Source: Luidia sarsii
Taxonomy: Eukaryota > Echinodermata > Asteroidea > Paxillosida > Luidiidae
DNA length: 64,000 bases
Direction of reading: 5' to 3'
Assembly: GCA_949987565.1 (NCBI GenBank)
Contig: OX465107.1
Location: 14,041,915 to 14,105,914 of the forward strand
The notes under the pieces: model-generated
Told to the model about the DNA's origin: nothing
What the model saw: only the letters and a program-made list of their open reading frames with translations
Databases searched by the model: none
Shown: piece after piece, positions 1 to 11,912 of the stretch
Layout of the letters: every line of letters begins with the position of its first letter
Numbering within the stretch: position 1 is the stretch's first letter
Position numbers and translations under genes: made by a program

Positions 1-40
1 AACACAAGCTGCCTCGCTGATTAAAGTAAGTTCTCATTGC

Positions 41-59
41 ATGATGATAATTTCATCAT
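41..59. other. Dyad-symmetric element of the satellite monomer (form 1, example)
   Basis: The sequence ATGATGA, a TAATT spacer, then TCATCAT forms two perfect 7-bp arms (41-47 and 53-59). The same element sits at the equivalent place in most 228-bp monomers, just before the ATGTCCGAT block. It could be a protein-binding dyad or a small hairpin. Its role is unknown. Confidence 0.7.
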
Positions 60-724
60 CAAATGTCCGATTTCAGATTTATTCAAACTGGTCGATTGCC
101 CTTTCCAAGGCCTCACAGCAGAAAAAGTTTCAGTTTTTTCATGATAAAATTGAAGGAGATATTAACTCGCAAAGTCTGTTTTTCTTTTCAGATTCTCTCC
201 GCCGTGTGTAATTTGCTACTGCCCATACAACACAAGCTGCCTCGCTTATTAAAGTAAGTTCTCATTGCATGATGATAGTTTTATTATCAAATGTCCGATT
301 TCAGATTTCTTAATACTGGTCGATTGCCCGTTCCAAGGCCTCACCGCAGACCAAGTTTCACCTTTTTCATATTAAATTTGAAGGAGATATTAACTGGCAA
401 AGTTTGTTTTTCCTTCCAGATTATCTCCGCCGACTGTTACGCGATCCTGCCCATACAACACAAGCTTCCTCGCTGATTAAAGTAAGTTCTCTTTGCATGA
501 TGATAATTTCATCATCAAATGTCCGATTTCAGATTTCTTGAAACTGGTCGATTGCCCTTTCCAAGGCCTCACAGCAGAAAAGTTTCAGCTTTTTTATAAT
601 AAAATTAATGGAGATATTAACTCGCAAAGTCTGTTTTTCTTTTCAGATTCTCTCCGCCGACTGTAATTTGCTACTGACCATACAACACAAGCTGCCTCGC
701 TGATTAAAGTAAGTTCTCATTGCA

Positions 725-744
725 TGATGATAGTTTTATCATCA
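725..744. other. Dyad-symmetric element of the satellite monomer (form 2, example)
   Basis: TGATGATA and TATCATCA make perfect 8-bp arms around a GTTT loop. This is the alternative form at the same monomer position as the element at 41-59. Base changes relative to form 1 shift the centre of symmetry by about 1.5 bp but keep, and lengthen, the pairing. Confidence 0.7.
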
Positions 745-1656
745 AATGTCCGATTTCAGATTTCTTGAAACTGGTCGATTGCCCTTTCCAAGGCCTCAAA
801 GCAGAAAAGTTTCAGCTTTTTCATAATAAAATTGATGGAGATATTAACTCGCAAAGTCTGTTTTTCTTTTCAGATTCTCTCCGCCGTGTGTAATTTGCTA
901 CTTCCCATACAACACAAGCTGCCTCGCTGATTAAAGTAAGTTCTCATTGCATGATGATAGTTTTATCATCAAATGTCCGATTTCAGATTTCTTAATACTG
1001 GTCGATTGCCCGTTCCAAGGCCTCACCGCACACCAAGTTTCATCTTTTTCATATTAAATTTGAAGGAGATATTAACTGGCAAAGTTTGTTTTTCCTTCCA
1101 GATTATCTCCGCCGACTGTTATGCGATCCTGCATATACAACACAAGCTTCCTCGCTGATTAAAGTAAGTTCTCTTTGCATGATAATAATTTCATCATCAA
1201 ATGTCCGATTTCAGATTTCTTATTACTGGTCGATTGCCCTTTCCAAGGCCTCACAGCAGAAAAAGTTTCATCTTTTTCATAATGAAATTGAAGGAGATAT
1301 TAACTCGCAAAGTCTGTTTTTCTTTTCAGATTCTCTCCGCCGACTGTAATTTGCTACTGCCCATACAACACAAGCTGCCTCGCTGATTAAAGTAAGTTCT
1401 CATTGCATGATGATAGTTTTATCATCAAATGTCCGATTTCAGATTTCTTAATACTGGTCGATTGCCCGTTCCAAGGGCTCACCGCAGACCAAGTTTCACC
1501 TTTTTCATATTGAATTTGAAGGAGATATTAACTGGGAAAGTTTGTTTTTCCTTCCAGATTATCTCCGCCGACTGTTACGCGATCCTGCCCATACAACACA
1601 AGCTTCCTCGCTGATTAAAGTATGTTCTCTTTGCATGATGATAATTTCATCATCAA

Positions 1657-4600
1657 ATGTCCGATTTCAGATTTCTTAATACTGGTCGATTGCCCGTTCC
1701 AAGGCCTCACAGCAGAAAAAGTTTCATCTTTTTCATAATAAAATTGAAGGAGATATTATCTCGCAAAGTCTGTTTTTCTTTTCAGATTCTCTCCGCCGAC
1801 TGTAATTTGCTACTGACCATACAACACAAGCTGCCTCGCTGATTAAAGTAAGTTCTCATTGCATGATGATAGTTTTATCATCAAATGTCCGATTTCAGAT
1901 TTCTTAATACTGGTCGATTGCCCGTTCCAAGGCCTCACCGCAGACCAAGTTTCATCTTTTTCATATTAAATTTGAAGGAGATATTAACTGGCAAAGTTTG
2001 TTTTTCCTTCCAGATTATCTCCGCCGACTGTTATGCGATCCTGCCCATACAGCACAAGCTGCCTCGCTGATTAAAGTAAGTTCTCATTGCATGATGATAG
2101 TTTTATCATCAAATGTCCGATTGCAGATTTCTTAATACTGGTCGATTGCCCGTTCCAAGGCCTCACCGCAGACCAAGTTTCATCTTTTTCATATTAATTT
2201 TGAAGGAGATATTAACTGGCAAAGTTTGTTTTTCCTTCCAGATTATCTCCGCCGACTGTTATGCGATCCTGCCCATACAGCACAAGCTGCCTCGCTGATT
2301 AAAGTAAGTTCTCATTGCATGATGATAGTTTTATCATCAAATGTCCGATTGCAGATTTCTTAATACTGGTCGATTGCCCGTTCCAAGGCCTCACCGCAGA
2401 CCAAGTTTCATCTTTTTCATATTAATTTTGAAGGAGATATTAACTGGCAAAGTTTGTTTTTCCTTCCAGATTATCTCCGCCGACTGTTATGCGATCCTGC
2501 CCATACAACACGAGCTTCCTCGCTGATTAAAGTAAGTTCTCTTTGCATGATGATAATTTCATTATCAAATGTCCGATTTCAGATTTCTTAATACTGGTCG
2601 ATTGCCCGTTCCAAGGCCTCACCGCAGACCAAGTTTCATCTTTTTCATATTAAATTTGAAGGAGATATTAACTGGCAAAATTTGTTTTTCCTTCCAGATT
2701 ATCTCCGCCGACTGTTACGCGATCCTGCCCATACAACACAAGCTTCCTCGCTGATTAAAGTAAGTTCTCTTTGCATGATAATAATTTCATCATCAAATGT
2801 CCGATTTCAGATTTCTTCAAACTGGTCGATTGCCCTTTCCAAGGCCTCACAGCAGAAAAAGTTTCAGCTTTTTCATAATAAAATTAATGGAGATATTAAC
2901 TCGCAAAGTCTGTTTTTCTTTTCAGATTCTCTCCGCCGTGTGTAATTTGCTACTGCCCATACAACACAAGCTGCCTCGCTGATTAAAGTAAGTTCTCATT
3001 GCATGATGATAGTTTTATCATCAAATGTCTGATTTCAGATTTCTTAATACTGGTCGATTGCCCGTTCCAAGGCCTCACCGCAGACCAAGTTTCACCTTTT
3101 TCATATTAAATTTGAAGGAGATATTAACTGGCAAAGTTTGTTTTTCCTTCCAGATTATCTCCGGCGACTGTTACGCGATCCTGCCCATACAACACAAGCT
3201 TTCTCGCTGATTAAAGTATGTTCTCTTTGCATGATGATAATTTCATCATCAAATGTCCGATTTCAGATTTCTTATTACTGGTCGATTGCCCGTTCCAAGG
3301 CCTCACAGCAGAAACAGTTTCAGCTTTTTCATAATAAAATTGAAGGAGATATTATCTCGCAAAGTCTGTTTTTCTTTTCAGATTCTCTCCGCCGACTGTA
3401 ATTTGCTACTGACCATACAACACAAGCTGCCTCGCTGATTAAAGTAAGTTCTCATTGCATGATGATAGTTTCATCATCAAATATCCGATTTCAGATTTCT
3501 TAATACTGGTCGATTGCCCGTTCCAAGGCCTCACAGCAGAAAAAGTTTCATCTTTTTCATAATAAAATTGAAGGAGATATTATCTCGCAAAGTCTGTTTT
3601 TCTTTTCAGATTCTCTCCGCCGACTGTAATTTGCTACTGACCATACAACACAAGCTGCCTCGCTGATTAAAGTAAGTTCTCATTGCATGATGATAGTTTT
3701 ATCATCAAATGTCCGATTTCAGATTTCTTAATACTGGTCGATTGCCCGTTCCAAGGCCTCACCGCAGACCAAGTTTCATCTTTTTCATATTAAATTTGAA
3801 GGAGATATTAACTGGCAAAGTTTGTTTTTCCTTCCAGATTATCTCCGCCGACTGTTATGCGATCCTGCCCATACAACACAAGCTGCCTCGCTGATTAAAG
3901 TAAGTTCTCATTGCATGATGATAGTTTTATCATCAAATGTCCGATTGCAGATTTCTTAATACTGGTCGATTGCCCGTTCCAAGGCCTCACCGCAGACCAA
4001 GTTTCATCTTTTTCATGTTAATTTTGAAGGAGATATTAACTGGCAAAGTTTGTTTTTCCTTCCAGATTATCTCCGCCGACTGTTATGCGATCCTGCCCAT
4101 ACAGCACAAGCTGCCTCGCTGATTAAAGTAAGTTCTCATTGCATGATGATAGTTTTATCATCAAATGTCCGATTGCAGATTTCTTAATACTGGTCGATTG
4201 CCCGTTCCAAGGCCTCACCGCAGACCAAGTTTCATCTTTTTCATATTAATTTTGAAGGAGATATTAACTGGCAAAGTTTGTTTTTCCTTCCAGATTATCT
4301 CCGCCGACTGTTATGCGATCCTGCCCATACAACACGAGCTTCCTCGCTGATTAAAGTAAGTTCTCTTTGCATGATGATAATTTCATTATCAAATGTCCGA
4401 TTTCAGATTTCTTAATACTGGTCGATTGCCCGTTCCAAGGCCTCACCGCAGACCAAGTTTCATCTTTTTCATATTAAATTTGAAGGAGATATTAACTGGC
4501 AAAATTTGTTTTTCCTTCCAGATTATCTCCGCCGACTGTTACGCGATCCTGCCCATACAACACAAGCTTCCTCGCTGATTAAAGTAAGTTCTCTTTGCAT

Positions 4601-5760
4601 GATAATAATTTCATCATCAAATGTCCGATTTCAGATTTCTTCAAACTGGTCGATTGCCCTTTCCAAGGCCTCACAGCAGAAAAAGTTTCAGCTTTTTCAT
4701 AATAAAATTAATGGAGATATTAACTCGCAAAGTCTGTTTTTCTTTTCAGATTCTCTCCGCCGTGTGTAATTTGCTACTGCCCATACAACACAAGCTGCCT
4801 CGCTGATTAAAGTAAGTTCTCATTGCATGATGATAGTTTTATCATCAAATGTCTGATTTCAGATTTCTTAATACTGGTCGATTGCCCGTTCCAAGGCCTC
4901 ACCGCAGACCAAGTTTCACCTTTTTCATATTAAATTTGAAGGAGATATTAACTGGCAAAGTTTGTTTTTCCTTCCAGATTATCTCCGGCGACTGTTACGC
5001 GATCCTGCCCATACAACACAAGCTTTCTCGCTGATTAAAGTATCTTCTCTTTGCATGATGATAATTTCATCATCAAATGTCCGATTTCAGATTTCTTATT
5101 ACTGGTCGATTGCCCGTTCCAAGGCCTCACAGCAGAAACAGTTTCAGCTTTTTCATAATAAAATTGAAGGAGATATTATCTCGCAAAGTCTGTTTTTCTT
5201 TTCAGATTCTCTCCGCCGACTGTAATTTGCTACTGACCATACAACACAAGCTGCCTCGCTGATTAAAGTAAGTTCTCATTGCATGATGATAGTTTCATCA
5301 TCAAATATCCGATTTCAGATTTCTTAATACTGGTCGATTGCCCGTTCCAAGGCCTCACAGCAGAAAAAGTTTCATCTTTTTCATAATAAAATTGAAGGAG
5401 ATATTATCTCGCAAAGTCTGTTTTTCTTTTCAGATTCTCTCCGCCGACTGTAATTTGCTACTGACCATACAACACAAGCTGCCTCGCTGATTAAAGTAAG
5501 TTCTCATTGCATGATGATAGTTTTATCATCAAATGTCCGATTTCAGATTTCTTAATACTGGTCGATTGCCCGTTCCAAGGCCTCACCGCAGACCAAGTTT
5601 CATCTTTTTCATATTAAATTTGAAGGAGATATTAACTGGCAAAGTTTGTTTTTCCTTCCAGATTATCTCCGCCGACTGTTATGCGATCCTGCCCATACAA
5701 CACAAGCTGCCTCGCTGATTAAAGTAAGTTCTCATTGCATGATGATAGTTTTATCATCAA
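1657..5760. repeat. Higher-order repeat of eight monomers (1,824 bp), two copies plus a partial third
   Basis: Units from 1,657-3,480 recur in the same order at 3,481-5,304, and the first units recur again from 5,305. Marker variants keep their spacing of 1,824 bp (8 x 228): TTGCAG in place of TTTCAG at 2113/3937 and 2341/4165, the CAAAATTTG variant near 2670/4494, TCCGGCGAC near 3160/4984, and ATATCCGAT near 3483/5307. The copies differ at only scattered bases, for example CATATTAAT against CATGTTAAT in the 2113/3937 pair. This indicates recent block duplication. Confidence 0.88.
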
Positions 5761-5988
5761 ATGTCCGATTGCAGATTTCTTAATACTGGTCGATTGCCCG
5801 TTCCAAGGCCTCACCGCAGACCAAGTTTCATCTTTTTCATGTTAAATTTGAAGGAGATATTAACTGGCAAAATTTGTTTTTCCTTCCAGATTATCTCCGC
5901 CGACTGTTACGCGATCCTGCCCATACAACACAAGCTTCCTCGCTGATTAAAGTGAGTTCTCTTTGCATGATAATAATTTCATCATCAA
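5761..5988. repeat. Chimeric monomer at the end of the 8-mer repeat
   Basis: The left half carries the TTGCAG and CATGTTA markers of the monomer at 3,937. The right half switches to the AAATTTG and CAAAATTTG markers of the monomer at 4,393. The following unit (5,989) resembles the one at 4,621, with extra changes. This is what an unequal exchange joining units two monomers apart would leave, removing 456 bp relative to the preceding copy. Confidence 0.7.
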
Positions 5989-7128
5989 ATGTCCGATTTC
6001 AGATTTATTCAAACTGGTCGATTGCCCTTTCCAAGGCCTCACAGCAGAAAAAGTTTCAGTTTTTTCATGATAAAATTAATGGAGATATTAACTCGCAAAG
6101 TCTGTTTTTCTTTTCAGATTCTCTCCGCCGTGTGTAATTTGCTACTGCCCATACAACACAAGCTGCCTCGCTGATTAAAGTAAGTTCTCATTGCATGATG
6201 ATAGTTTTATCATCAAATGTCCGATTTCAGATTTCTTAATACTGGTCGATTGCCCGTTCCAAGGCCTCACCGCAGACCAAGTTTCACCTTTTTCATATCA
6301 AATTTGAAGGAGTTATTAACTGGGAAAGTTTGTTTTTCCTTCCAGATTATCTCCGCCGACTGTTACGCGATCCTGCCCATACAACACAAGCTTCCTCGCT
6401 GATTAAAGTATGTTCTCTTTGCATGATGATATTTTCATCATCAAATGTCCGATTTCAGATTTCTTAATACTGGTCGATTGCCCGTTCCAAGGCCTCACAG
6501 CAGAAAAAGTTTCATCTTTTTCATAATAGAATTGAAGGAGATATTATCTCGCAAAGTCTGTTTTTCTTTTCAGATTCTCTCCGCCGACTGTAATTTGCTA
6601 CTGCCCATACAACACAAGCTGCCTCGCTGGTTAAAGTAAGTTCTCATTGCATGATGATAGTTTTATCATCAAATGTCCGATTTCAGATTTCTTAATACTT
6701 GTCGATTGCCCGTTCCAAGGCCTCACCGCAGACCAAGTTTCACCTTTTTCATATTAAATTTGAAGGAGATATTAACTGGCAAAGTTTGTTTTTCCTTCCA
6801 GATTATCTCCGCCGACTGTTATGCGATCCTGCATATACAACACAAGCTTCCTCGCTGATTAAAGTAAGTTCTCTTTGCATGATGATAATTTCATCATCAA
6901 ATGTCCGATTTCAGATTTCTTGAAACTGGTCGATTGCCCTTTCCAAGGCCTCACAGCAGAAAAAGATTCAGCTTTTTCATAATAAAATTAATGGAGATAT
7001 TAACTCGCAAAGTCTGTTTTTCTTTTCAGATTCTCTCCGCCGTGTGTAATTTGCTACTGCCCATACAACACAAGCTGCCTCGCTGATTAAAGTAAGTTCT
7101 CATTGCATGATGATAGTTCTATTATCAA

Positions 7129-8267
7129 ATGTCCGATTTCAGATTTCTTAATACTGGTCGATTGCCCGTTCCAAGGCCTCACCGCAAATCAAGTTTCACC
7201 TTTTTCATATTAAATTTGAAGGAGATATTAACTGGCAAAGTTTGTTTTTCCTTCCAGATTATCTCCGCCGACTGTTATGCGATCCTGCACATACAACACA
7301 AGCTGCCTCGCTGATTAAAGTAAGTTCTCATTGCATGATGATAGTTTTATCATCAAATGTCCGATTTCAGATTTCTTAATACTGGTCGATTGCCCGTTCC
7401 AAGGCCTCACCGCACACCAAGTTTCATCTTTTTCATATTAAATTTGAAGGAGATATTAACTGGCAAAGTTTGTTTTTCCTTCCAGATTATCTCCGCCGAC
7501 TGTTATGCGATCCTGCATATACAACACAAGCTTCCTCGCTGATTAAAGTAAGTTCTCTTTGCATGATGATAATTTCATCATCAAATGTCCGATTTCAGAT
7601 TTCTTGAAACTGGTCGATTGCCCTTTCCAAGGCCTCACAGCAGAAAAGTTTCAGCTTTTTCATAATAAAATTAATGGAGATATTAACTCGCAAAGTCTGT
7701 TTTTCTTTTCAGATTCTCTCCGCCGACTGTAATTTGCTACTGACCATACAACACAAGCTGCCTCGCTGATTAAAGTAAGTTCTCATTGCATGATGATAGT
7801 TTTATTATCAAATGTCCGATTTCAGATTTCTTAATACTGGTCGATTGCCCGTTCCAAGGCCTCACCGCAAACCAAGTTTCACCTTTTTCATATTAAATTT
7901 GAAGGAGATATTAACTGGCAAAGTTTGTTTTTCCTTCCAGATTATCTCCGCCGACTGTTATGCGATCCTGCCCATACAACACAAGCTGCCTCGCTGATTA
8001 AAGTAAGTTCTCATTGCATGATGATAGTTTTATCATCAAATGTCCGATTTCAGATTTCTTAATACTGGTCGATTGCCCGTTCCAAGGCCTCACCGCACAC
8101 CAAGTTTCATCTTTTTCATATTAAATTTGAAGGAGATATTAACTGGCAAAGTTTGTTTTTCCTTCCAGATTATCTCCGCCGACTGTTATGCGATCCTGCA
8201 TATACAACACAAGCTTCCTCGCTGATTAAAGTAAGTTCTCTTTGCATGATGATAATTTCATCATCAA
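7129..8267. repeat. Two-monomer block repeated at 683-bp spacing
   Basis: The pair of monomers at 7,129-7,584 recurs at 7,812-8,267 with few changes. Shared marks include the CCGCAAA block in the first unit and CCGCACACC plus GCATATACAAC in the second. The spacing of 683 rather than 684 bp comes from an intervening 227-bp monomer that lacks one A in the CAGCAGAAAAG run. Confidence 0.8.
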
Positions 8268-9407
8268 ATGTCCGATTTCAGATTTCTTGAAACTGGTCGA
8301 TTGCCCTTTCCAAGGCCTCACAGCAGAAAAAGTTTCAGCTTTTTCATAATAAAATTAATGGAGATATTAACTCGCAAAGTCTGTTTTTCTTTTCAGATTC
8401 TCTCCGCCGTGTGTAATTTGCTACTGCCCATACAACACAAGCTGCCTCGCTGATTAAAGTAAGTTCTCATTGCATGATGATAGTTTTATCATCAAATGTC
8501 CGATTTCAGATTTCTTAATACTGGTCGATTGCCCGTTCCAAGGCCTCACCGCAGACCAAGTTTCACGTTTTTCATATTAAATTTGAAGGAGATATTAACT
8601 GGCAGAGTTTGTTTTTCCTTCCAGATTATCTCCGCCGACTGTTACGCGATCCTGCCCATACAACACAAGCTTCCTCGCTGATTAAAGTAAGTTCTCTTTG
8701 CATGATGATAATTTCATCATCAAATGTCCGATTTCAGATTTCTTAATACTGGTCGATTGCCCGTTCCAAGGCCTCACAAAAGAAAAAGTTTCAGCTTTTT
8801 CATAATAAATTTGAAGGAGATATTAACTAGCAAAGTTTGTTTTTCCTTCCAGATTATCTCCGCCGACTGTTATGCGATCCTGCCCATACAACACAAGCTG
8901 CCTCGCTGATTAAAGTAAGTTCTCATTGCATGATGATAGTTTTATCATCAAATGTCCGATTTCAGATTTCTTAATACTGGTCGATTGCCCGTTCCAAGGC
9001 CTCACCGCAGACCAAGTTTCACGTTTTTCATATTAATTTTGAAGGAGATATTAACTGGCAAAGTTTGTTTTTCCTTCCAGATTATCTCCGCCGACTGTTA
9101 CGCGATCCTGCCCATACAACACAAGCTTCCTCGCTGATTAAAGTAAGTTCTCTTTGCATGATGATAATTTCATCATCAAATGTCCGATTTCAGATTTCTT
9201 AATACTGGTCGATTGCCCGTTCCAAGGCCTCACCGCAGACCAAGTTTCACGTTTTTCATATTAAATTTGAAGGAGATATTAACTGGCAAAGTTTGTTTTT
9301 CCTTCCAGATTATCTCCGCCGACTGTTACGCGATCCTGCCCATACAACACAAGCTTTCTCGCTGATTAAAGTATGTTCTCTTTGCATGATGATAATTTCA
9401 TCATCAA

Positions 9408-10546
9408 ATGTCCGATTTCAGATTTATTCAAACTGGTCGATTGCCCTTTCCAAGGCCTCACAGCAGAAAAAGTTTCAGTTTTTTCATGATAAAATTGAAG
9501 GAGATATTAACTCGCAAAGTCTGTTTTTCTTTTCAGATTCTCTCCGCCGTGTGTAATTTGCTACTGCCCATACAACACAAGCTGCCTCGCTGATTAAAGT
9601 AAGTTCTTATTGCATGATGATAGTTTTATTATCAAATGTCCGATTTCAGATTTCTTAATACTGGTCGATTGCCTGTTCCAAGGCCTCACCGCAGACCAAG
9701 TTTCACTTTTTTCATATTAAATTTGAAGGAGATATTAACTGGCAAAGTTTGTTTTTCCTTCCAGATTATCTCCGCCGACTGTTACGCGATCCTGCCCATA
9801 CAACACAAGCTTCCTCGCTGATTAAAGTAAGTTCTCTTTGCATGATGATAATTTCATCATCAAATGTCCGATTTCAGATTTCTTGAAACTGGTCGATTGC
9901 CCTTTCCAAGGCCTCACAGCAGAAAAGTTTCAGCTTTTTTATAATAAAATTAATGGAGATATTAACTCGCAAAGTCTGTTTTTCTTTTCAGATTCTCTCC
10001 GCCGACTGTAATTTGCTACTGACCATACAACACAAGCTGCCTCGCTGATTAAAGTAAGTTCTCATTGCATGATGATAATTTCATCATCAAATGTCTGATT
10101 TCAGATTTATTCAAACTGGTCGATTGCCCTTTCCAAGGCCTCACAGCAGAAAAAGTTTCAGTTTTTTCATGATAAAATTGAAGGAGATATTAACTCGCAA
10201 AGTCTGTTTTTCTTTTCAGATTCTCTCCGCCGTGTGTAATTTGCTACTGCCCATACAACACAAGCTGCCTCGCTGATTAAAGTAAGTTCTTATTGCATGA
10301 TGATAGTTTTATTATCAAATGTCCGATTTCAGATTTCTTAATACTGGTCGATTGCCTGTTCCAAGGCCTCACCGCAGACCAAGTTTCACTTTTTTCATAT
10401 TAAATTTGAAGGAGATATTAACTGGCAAAGTTTGTTTTTCCTTCCAGATTATCTCCGCCGACTGTTACGCGATCCTGCCCATACAACACAAGCTTCCTCG
10501 CTGATTAAAGTAAGTTCTCTTTGCATGATGATAATTTCATCATCAA
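9408..10546. repeat. Second two-monomer block repeated at 683-bp spacing
   Basis: Monomers at 9,408 and 9,636 recur at 10,091 and 10,319, sharing the TTATTCAAAC start, the GTTTTTTCATGATAAAA variant and GATTGCCTGTTCC. Again a 227-bp monomer with the single A deletion lies between them, as at 7,585. The same local trimer geometry therefore arose in two places from different monomer variants. Confidence 0.8.
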
Positions 10547-11912
10547 ATGTCCGATTTCAGATTTCTTGAAACTGGTCGATTGCCCTTTCCAAGGCCTCAC
10601 AGCAGAAACAGTTTCAGGTTTTTCATAATAAAATTAATGGAGATATTAACTCGCAAAGTCTGTTTTTCTTTTCAGATTCTCTCCGCCGTGTGTAATTTGC
10701 TACTGCCCATACAACACAAGCTGCCTCGCTGATTAAAGTAAGTTCTCATTGCATGATGATAGTTTTATTATCAAATGTCCGATTTCAGATTTCTTAATAC
10801 TGGTCGATTGCCCGTTCCAAGGCCTCACCGCAGACCAAGTTTCACCTTTTTCATATTAAATTTGAAGGAGATATTAACTGGCAAAGTTTGTTTTTCCTTC
10901 CAGATTATCTCCGCCGACTGTTACGCGATCCTGCCCATACAACACAAGCTTCCTCGCTGATTAAAGTAAGTTCTCTTTGCATGATGATAATTTCATCATC
11001 AAATGTCCGATTTCAGATTTCTTGAAACTGGTCGATTGCCCTTTCCAAGGCCTCACAGCAGAAAAGTTTCAGCTTTTTTATAATAAAATTAATGGAGATA
11101 TTAACTCGCAAAGTCTGTTTTTCTTTTCAGATTCTCTCCGCCGACTGTAATTTGCTACTGACCATACAACACAAGCTGCCTCGCTGATTAAAGTAAGTTC
11201 TCATTGCATGATGATAGTTTTATCATCAAATGTCCGATTTCAGATTTCTTGAAACTGGTCGATTGCCCTTTCCAAGGCCTCAAAGCAGAAAAGTTTCAGC
11301 TTTTTCATAATAAAATTGATGGAGATATTAACTCGCAAAGTCTGTTTTTCTTTTCAGATTCTCTCCGCCGTGTGTAATTTGCTACTTCCCATACAACACA
11401 AGCTGCCTCGCTGATTAAAGTAAGTTCTCATTGCATGATGATAGTTTTATCATCAAATGTCCGATTTCAGATTTCTTAATACTGGTCGATTGCCCGTTCC
11501 AAGGCATCACCGCACACCAAGTTTCATCTTTTTCATATTAAATTTGAAGGAGATATTAACTGGCAAAGTTTGTTTTTCCTTCCAGATTATCTCCGCCGAC
11601 TGTTATGCGATCCTGCATATACAACACAAGCTTCCTCGCTGATTAAAGTAAGTTCTCTTTGCATGATGATAATTTCATCATCAAATGTCCGATTTCAGAT
11701 TTCTTGAAACTGGTCGATTGCCCTTTCCAAGGCCTCACAGCAGAAACAGTTTCAGCTTTTTCATAATAAAATTAATGGAGATATTAACTCGCAAAGTCTG
11801 TTTTTCTTTTCAGATTCTCTCCGCCGTGTGTAATTTGCTACTGCCCATACAACACAAGCTGCCTCGCTGATTAAAGTAAGTTCTCATTGCATGATGATAG
11901 TTTTATTATCAA

